16,201 nucleotides of DNA. Source: Microcaldota archaeon. Lineage in GTDB: Archaea > Micrarchaeota > Micrarchaeia > Micrarchaeales > Micrarchaeaceae. Of this stretch, positions 13,509 through 16,201 are shown one piece after another (the first letter of the stretch is position 1; the number at the start of each line of letters is the position of its first letter). The notes under the pieces were generated by a model. That model was given only the letters and a program-made list of their open reading frames with translations. It was not told the DNA's origin and did no database searches. The position numbers and the translations under genes are program-made. The stretch is taken from positions 1 to 16,201 of the forward strand of contig JAJZII010000007.1 in NCBI GenBank assembly GCA_021810685.1, given 5' to 3'.

Positions 13509-13545
13509 TAGATAAAAAAGGTACTGCACGCGCAGCGGAACAGGG

Positions 13546-13791
13546 TCAGATAAGCGTCTCCTGCTCGACTTCCACTTCGTTGACGCCCTCAGTGCCCTTC
13601 AGCTTCTCCTCCATCGCAGAGCTGCCCGCATCGGCATCGTCGAACGTGAAGAAGGCCTTTATTACCTTTATGCCGAATGCTACCTCTTCAGTCTGTACGC
13701 TCTTCGGCCCGAGCTTCTTTATGCCATCCAAGGCCTTCTCGAGCTCTCCGTCCTTCGGGTATACCTTGTATATGACTCCAACTGCGGACAT
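13546..13791 (-). CDS. ef1b: Translation elongation factor aEF-1beta
   Basis: 81 residues, the small archaeal EF-1beta that acts as nucleotide exchange factor for aEF-1alpha. It has the ferredoxin-like layout: MSAVGVIYKVYPKDGE, then VQTEEVAFGIKVIKAFFTF (family motif IAFGLKALKV), and the C-terminal end LKGTEGVNEVEVEQETLI, which matches the GIEGVxSVEVxxVxRL ending of homologues. The length is slightly under the usual 85-90. ATG 13791 has GTGAT just upstream and starts 4 bp after the zinc-ribbon gene's stop, so the two are one operon. Downstream lies a T6 run (13514-13519) that may have been its terminator before the IS landed there. Confidence 0.92.
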   Translation of the reverse strand: MSAVGVIYKVYPKDGELEKALDGIKKLGPKSVQTEEVAFGIKVIKAFFTFDDADAGSSAMEEKLKGTEGVNEVEVEQETLI

Positions 13792-13795
13792 CGCA

Positions 13796-13981
13796 TCACG
13801 GCCCCTCGAATTCGCATTCGCTGCACTTGTAGCTGTTAGATATCTCCCTGCAGTGCATGCAGCGGATTATCATGTCCTTGCCGCACTTCGGGCACTTGAA
13901 CTCAGTATACTCATGAGTGAGCCTTCCGCACGAAACGCACGTCTTGCCTGGTAATATTGATGCTATATAATCACCTTCCAA
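13796..13981 (-). CDS. Small zinc-ribbon protein (HVO_2753-like)
   Basis: 61 residues with four CxxC pairs (C15/C18, C30/C33, C41/C44, C53/C56), binding two zinc ions. The pattern CVSCG...FKCPKCG...IRCMHCREISNSYKCSEC.FEGP closely follows the archaeal two-zinc-finger family represented by Haloferax HVO_2753, often annotated as RNA-binding and often found beside EF-1beta. The start is uncertain: no ATG lies ahead of the first cysteine. TTG 13981 gives the expected length of about 60, 15 nt after the S16 protease stop. A GGTGATTATATAG sequence just inside the frame looks like a Shine-Dalgarno or TATA element but no start codon fits it. Probably part of an operon with the protease upstream and EF-1beta downstream. 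Confidence 0.85.
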   Translation of the reverse strand: MEGDYIASILPGKTCVSCGRLTHEYTEFKCPKCGKDMIIRCMHCREISNSYKCSECEFEGP

Positions 13982-13996
13982 CGTAAAGCACAGAAA

Positions 13997-15829
13997 TCAT
14001 GTCATCCTGCGCCTCCTCTTCCTTCTTGTGCCGCGCCCGCGCGCCTTGGCTCGCTTGTGAGACCTCGACGCGATGTACGCGAGCGCCGCCAGCAGGGCGG
14101 CAAGAAGCACAATGATTATGCCCAGCAAAATATATATAATACCCTGCTCTCCTGCGGCTATTGGGGGTGCGCCGGAACCGGCCGTCGTGATAGGTATGGT
14201 CGTTGTGGTGTTGGTCGGCGTCAGGTTAGCGAATATGTTGCGCGTGTCGTTGCCAAGCTGGCTCGCCAGCAGCGCAGTCTGATAGGCATTGACTGCATCA
14301 GACCTCCTAACCGTCGCGTTGCTCGCCGCGCCCGCATCGTAATAATACATCATCGCCTCGTTGGCGAACTGTGACGCCCATATGCCGTACGTCGCGCTGG
14401 AGGCGAGGCTCCTGGCGGATTCGAGGAGCCCTGTGGTGCTCCCGTTGCTTGGGCTGCCAAAGCTGTAGGCGTAGTCGGCGTCGAATACCGCCACAGGGTA
14501 GTCGCCGGAGTTGTACGCCAGCTGTGCGGTTGCCAGGTAAAGGCTTGGGCCATAGCCCGCCGCCCTCTGAATCCTGGCCTTGGCCAGGCTGCCAATGGAC
14601 GCAGACGGCACGACGGGCGTGCCTCCCATACTTCTGGATGAGTTGAACATGTAGTCGGCCGCGGCGCACCATGCGTTGGCCGTGCTCCCTGAGTAAAGAT
14701 CCTCAAGCACCCCATCGCTGTCTATCGCAGTGGCGTTGTACGTGCTTATGGTGCCGTTGAGCGTGTACTGAGCCCAGCCCTTGCGCAGCTCGCCCCCGAT
14801 GACATATTCATAGTTTATGTTCGTCATCTGCGGCGCGTATATTCCCGCGCACGAATCGCTTATTGAGTGCAGGGTCTGCAGGCCACCGGCCCGCGTAGCG
14901 TTGTGGTTCAGGAAGAAGTAAGCGTTTATGTAGTCGAGGAACGCTGCGTCGGCTCCTGCATAATCATAGCCCTTCGAGACTAGCCCCTGGGCTTCTGTCA
15001 GCGCCTCTGACATCTGCGACGCCGCTGCCGTGAAGTTGTACTGGCGCCCAAGCTTGCTTACGGCGCTGCGCACGAAGCCCAATGTGAACGCAGTAAGGCC
15101 GCCGAAGGCGCTCTCGTTGCAGTTGTTGCTGCACGATATCGCGGCATTGGGCAGCGAAGGCGGATAGTGTGATGTTGAGAAGTTGTACGTCGTTTCGGCT
15201 CCGTTGCCGCTGAGGTTTGAGAACGCATACACTGATGCCTGGCTTATGTTGGCCACCTGCACAACCGGTATGCCGTACTGGTCCTGCGCGAGCAGGTAGA
15301 GCTCGTCCTCTATGGATGTACTGGGCACCGCCGGCACGAGCACGAGGTCAAGGCCGTCTGCCTTCGCCGCGCCGACCTTGTCATAGACTCCTCCTATCTC
15401 GCCTATGCTTCCGTTGGCGCTGATTGTGCCTGTCATGGTGAAGTCTGTGCGCAGCTGCCTGCCGGAAAGCGCAGAAACGGCAAGCATTGCCATCGCCCCG
15501 CCGGCGCTCGGACCCGAAACGTTGGCCGTGCTGTCGTGTATCACGTACGAGAAGTTGTAGTTTCCTGCGCTCAGGCCAAGGTAATCGGCTCCGGCCTGCG
15601 CGGCAGTGCGCGCCGAATCGACCGTACTGGCCGCCACCTCGCTCGGTCCTGTCACGGTCACGGCTCCGTTGCCGCTGCTCACGTTCAGGCTTATCGTCGT
15701 TATTATGCCTGTGTTGTTCTGGAGCACGACCGCCGGTGCATTTATGTGCGCGCTTCCTATAGTCTGCGCCAGCACTGTCCCTGACGCCAAAATCATAATG
15801 GCTGCTGCCAATACAAACGTTATCCTCAT
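13997..15829 (-). CDS. Membrane-anchored Lon-like (S16) serine protease, no ATPase domain
   Basis: 610 residues. A signal peptide (about 1-21, ending VLA|Q) is followed by a Lon-type proteolytic domain. VSGPSAGGAMAM carries the nucleophile Ser 108 and GGVYDKVGAAK carries Lys 151. The Ser-Lys spacing of 43 equals that of E. coli Lon (679 and 722). There is no AAA+ domain. A long Ala/Ser/Tyr-rich region (about 200-540) with many N-x-S/T sequons and several cysteines follows, with repeated helical SASxAYNSGDYxxA-like stretches. Then comes a Thr/Pro-rich linker, one membrane helix (about 564-586) and a very basic cytoplasmic tail (RGRGTRRKRRRR). This fits the archaeal S16 group (COG1750 type) with the catalytic domain outside the cell. 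ATG 15829 follows GAAGGGGT. It has a TATA-like CTAAAAAG upstream. Confidence 0.85.
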   Translation of the reverse strand: MRITFVLAAAIMILASGTVLAQTIGSAHINAPAVVLQNNTGIITTISLNVSSGNGAVTVTGPSEVAASTVDSARTAAQAGADYLGLSAGNYNFSYVIHDSTANVSGPSAGGAMAMLAVSALSGRQLRTDFTMTGTISANGSIGEIGGVYDKVGAAKADGLDLVLVPAVPSTSIEDELYLLAQDQYGIPVVQVANISQASVYAFSNLSGNGAETTYNFSTSHYPPSLPNAAISCSNNCNESAFGGLTAFTLGFVRSAVSKLGRQYNFTAAASQMSEALTEAQGLVSKGYDYAGADAAFLDYINAYFFLNHNATRAGGLQTLHSISDSCAGIYAPQMTNINYEYVIGGELRKGWAQYTLNGTISTYNATAIDSDGVLEDLYSGSTANAWCAAADYMFNSSRSMGGTPVVPSASIGSLAKARIQRAAGYGPSLYLATAQLAYNSGDYPVAVFDADYAYSFGSPSNGSTTGLLESARSLASSATYGIWASQFANEAMMYYYDAGAASNATVRRSDAVNAYQTALLASQLGNDTRNIFANLTPTNTTTTIPITTAGSGAPPIAAGEQGIIYILLGIIIVLLAALLAALAYIASRSHKRAKARGRGTRRKRRRRMT

Positions 15830-15898
15830 GCTACCCCTTCACTCCAGTTTTTGGTGCCAAGGCTTTTTAGATGCGCCTGCACCTTTCGCATTACTGAA

Positions 15899-16201
15899 TT
15901 ACGCGCCACGCAGATGCTCATACTTGGTGCCGCGGTTCCAGAGGAACTCGAAGCGCTTCGCGGCGCGCCCGTGGTCTATGCTCACAACGTGCTCGTTCTT
16001 CTTGTTTATGATGTTGAGTGGCGGTATCTTGTAAGCCCTAGCCGAGTCTATCAGAAGGCGTTCGTGCTGCTGTCCTGCATCTTCGCTGTTCATGACGCGC
16101 AGCTCGAAGGTTATGTTCTTGTTGCCCAGTTCCTCTACCAAGTCTGTGTAGCTGCGCTCAAAGTTCTTGCCGAGCCTGTCTGCCTTCGTGAGAACATGTA
16201 T
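15899..16201 (-). CDS. Unrecognised protein, C-terminal 100 residues (cut by window edge)
   Basis: The minus-strand frame enters from beyond 16201 and ends at TAA 15899. It reads IHVLTKADRLGKNFERSYTD, then a beta-like segment ITFELRVMN, QQHERLLIDS, YKIPPLNIINKKNEHVVSID and ends LWNRGTKYEHLRGA. The HERLLID stretch faintly recalls the HxK/R...D motif of phospholipase D-like enzymes, but the spacing to Asp is one residue short, so I do not assign that family. The real start is outside the window. It is followed on the same strand by the S16 protease, which appears to have its own promoter. Confidence 0.7.
   Translation of the reverse strand: MHVLTKADRLGKNFERSYTDLVEELGNKNITFELRVMNSEDAGQQHERLLIDSARAYKIPPLNIINKKNEHVVSIDHGRAAKRFEFLWNRGTKYEHLRGA

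Larger units (their letters stand above)
12156..13511 (-). mobile_element. IS605/IS1341-type insertion element, tnpB only
   Basis: The element holds one complete tnpB, no tnpA, and ends with terminal hairpins rather than inverted repeats. Read on the minus strand, the left end follows CTTTTTTAT (a T-rich target/TAM candidate), then has a 6-bp hairpin (13490-13508) and a second 4-bp one (13464-13478). The right end has an 8-bp hairpin (12166-12185) followed by GGAGGATGTCAC, like the right ends of other elements in this family and similar to the ISDra2 cleavage site TTCAC. No target-site duplication is expected or seen. Composition inside is clearly more AT-rich than the flanks. Without TnpA it must be mobilised in trans or be immobile. 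Both boundaries are estimates, good to a few bases. Confidence 0.8.

Noticed and set aside
12156..13511. TnpA (Y1 transposase) within the element
   Set aside because: No HUH motif or second frame of suitable length is present; the element is tnpB-only.
1..16201. CRISPR array, rRNA, prophage or replication origin
   Set aside because: No spaced direct repeats, rRNA-like sequence, phage genes or origin repeats were seen by eye on either strand.

Overview
The window is archaeal. It carries ribosomal protein L10e, archaeal EF-1beta, diphthamide biosynthesis genes, a class III prepilin, a two-domain protein disulfide oxidoreductase and Rad50, with TATA boxes about 26 bp upstream of starts and several leaderless or short-leader transcripts. 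Genes are tightly packed, GC-rich and favour ATA (Ile) and AGG (Arg). The prepilin N-terminus (KKAQSAMEYLMTYGWA) is a signature I associate with DPANN archaea, especially Micrarchaeota. That placement is an inference, not a proof.

Left part (1-4900): a Nudix hydrolase cut by the window edge diverges from nth (endonuclease III), which overlaps a diphthine--ammonia ligase-like gene (dph6) by ATGA. A convergent P-loop nucleotide kinase follows, then a divergent class I aminotransferase, tRNA-Val(UAC), a small rhodanese on the minus strand, and a divergent pilin-like gene ending in a T-rich terminator.

Middle (4958-9763): a minus-strand set reads small membrane ORF, rpl10e, dph2. ftsZ diverges from the small ORF across a shared AT-rich TATA element. 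The plus-strand protein disulfide oxidoreductase and minus-strand isocitrate dehydrogenase converge with a 1-bp gap.

Right part (9817-16201): rad50 is separated from an S16 protease / zinc-ribbon / EF-1beta operon by an inserted IS605/IS1341-type element (about 12156-13511). The element holds one intact tnpB, hairpin ends, its own TATA box and a predicted omega-RNA whose guide would be the rad50 leader. The window ends inside an unrecognised gene.

Functional themes are translation (L10e, EF-1beta, tRNA-Val, EF-2 diphthamide via Dph2 and Dph6), DNA repair (Nth, Rad50), cell division (FtsZ), and the cell surface (pilin, membrane-anchored Lon-like protease). The most notable points are the TnpB/omega-RNA element abutting rad50, the unlisted small membrane ORF or structured element between ftsZ and rpl10e, the hairpin in the presumed L10e leader, and the secreted Lon-type protease co-directional with translation genes. 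No stretch over 300 bp lacks a gene. I see no CRISPR array.
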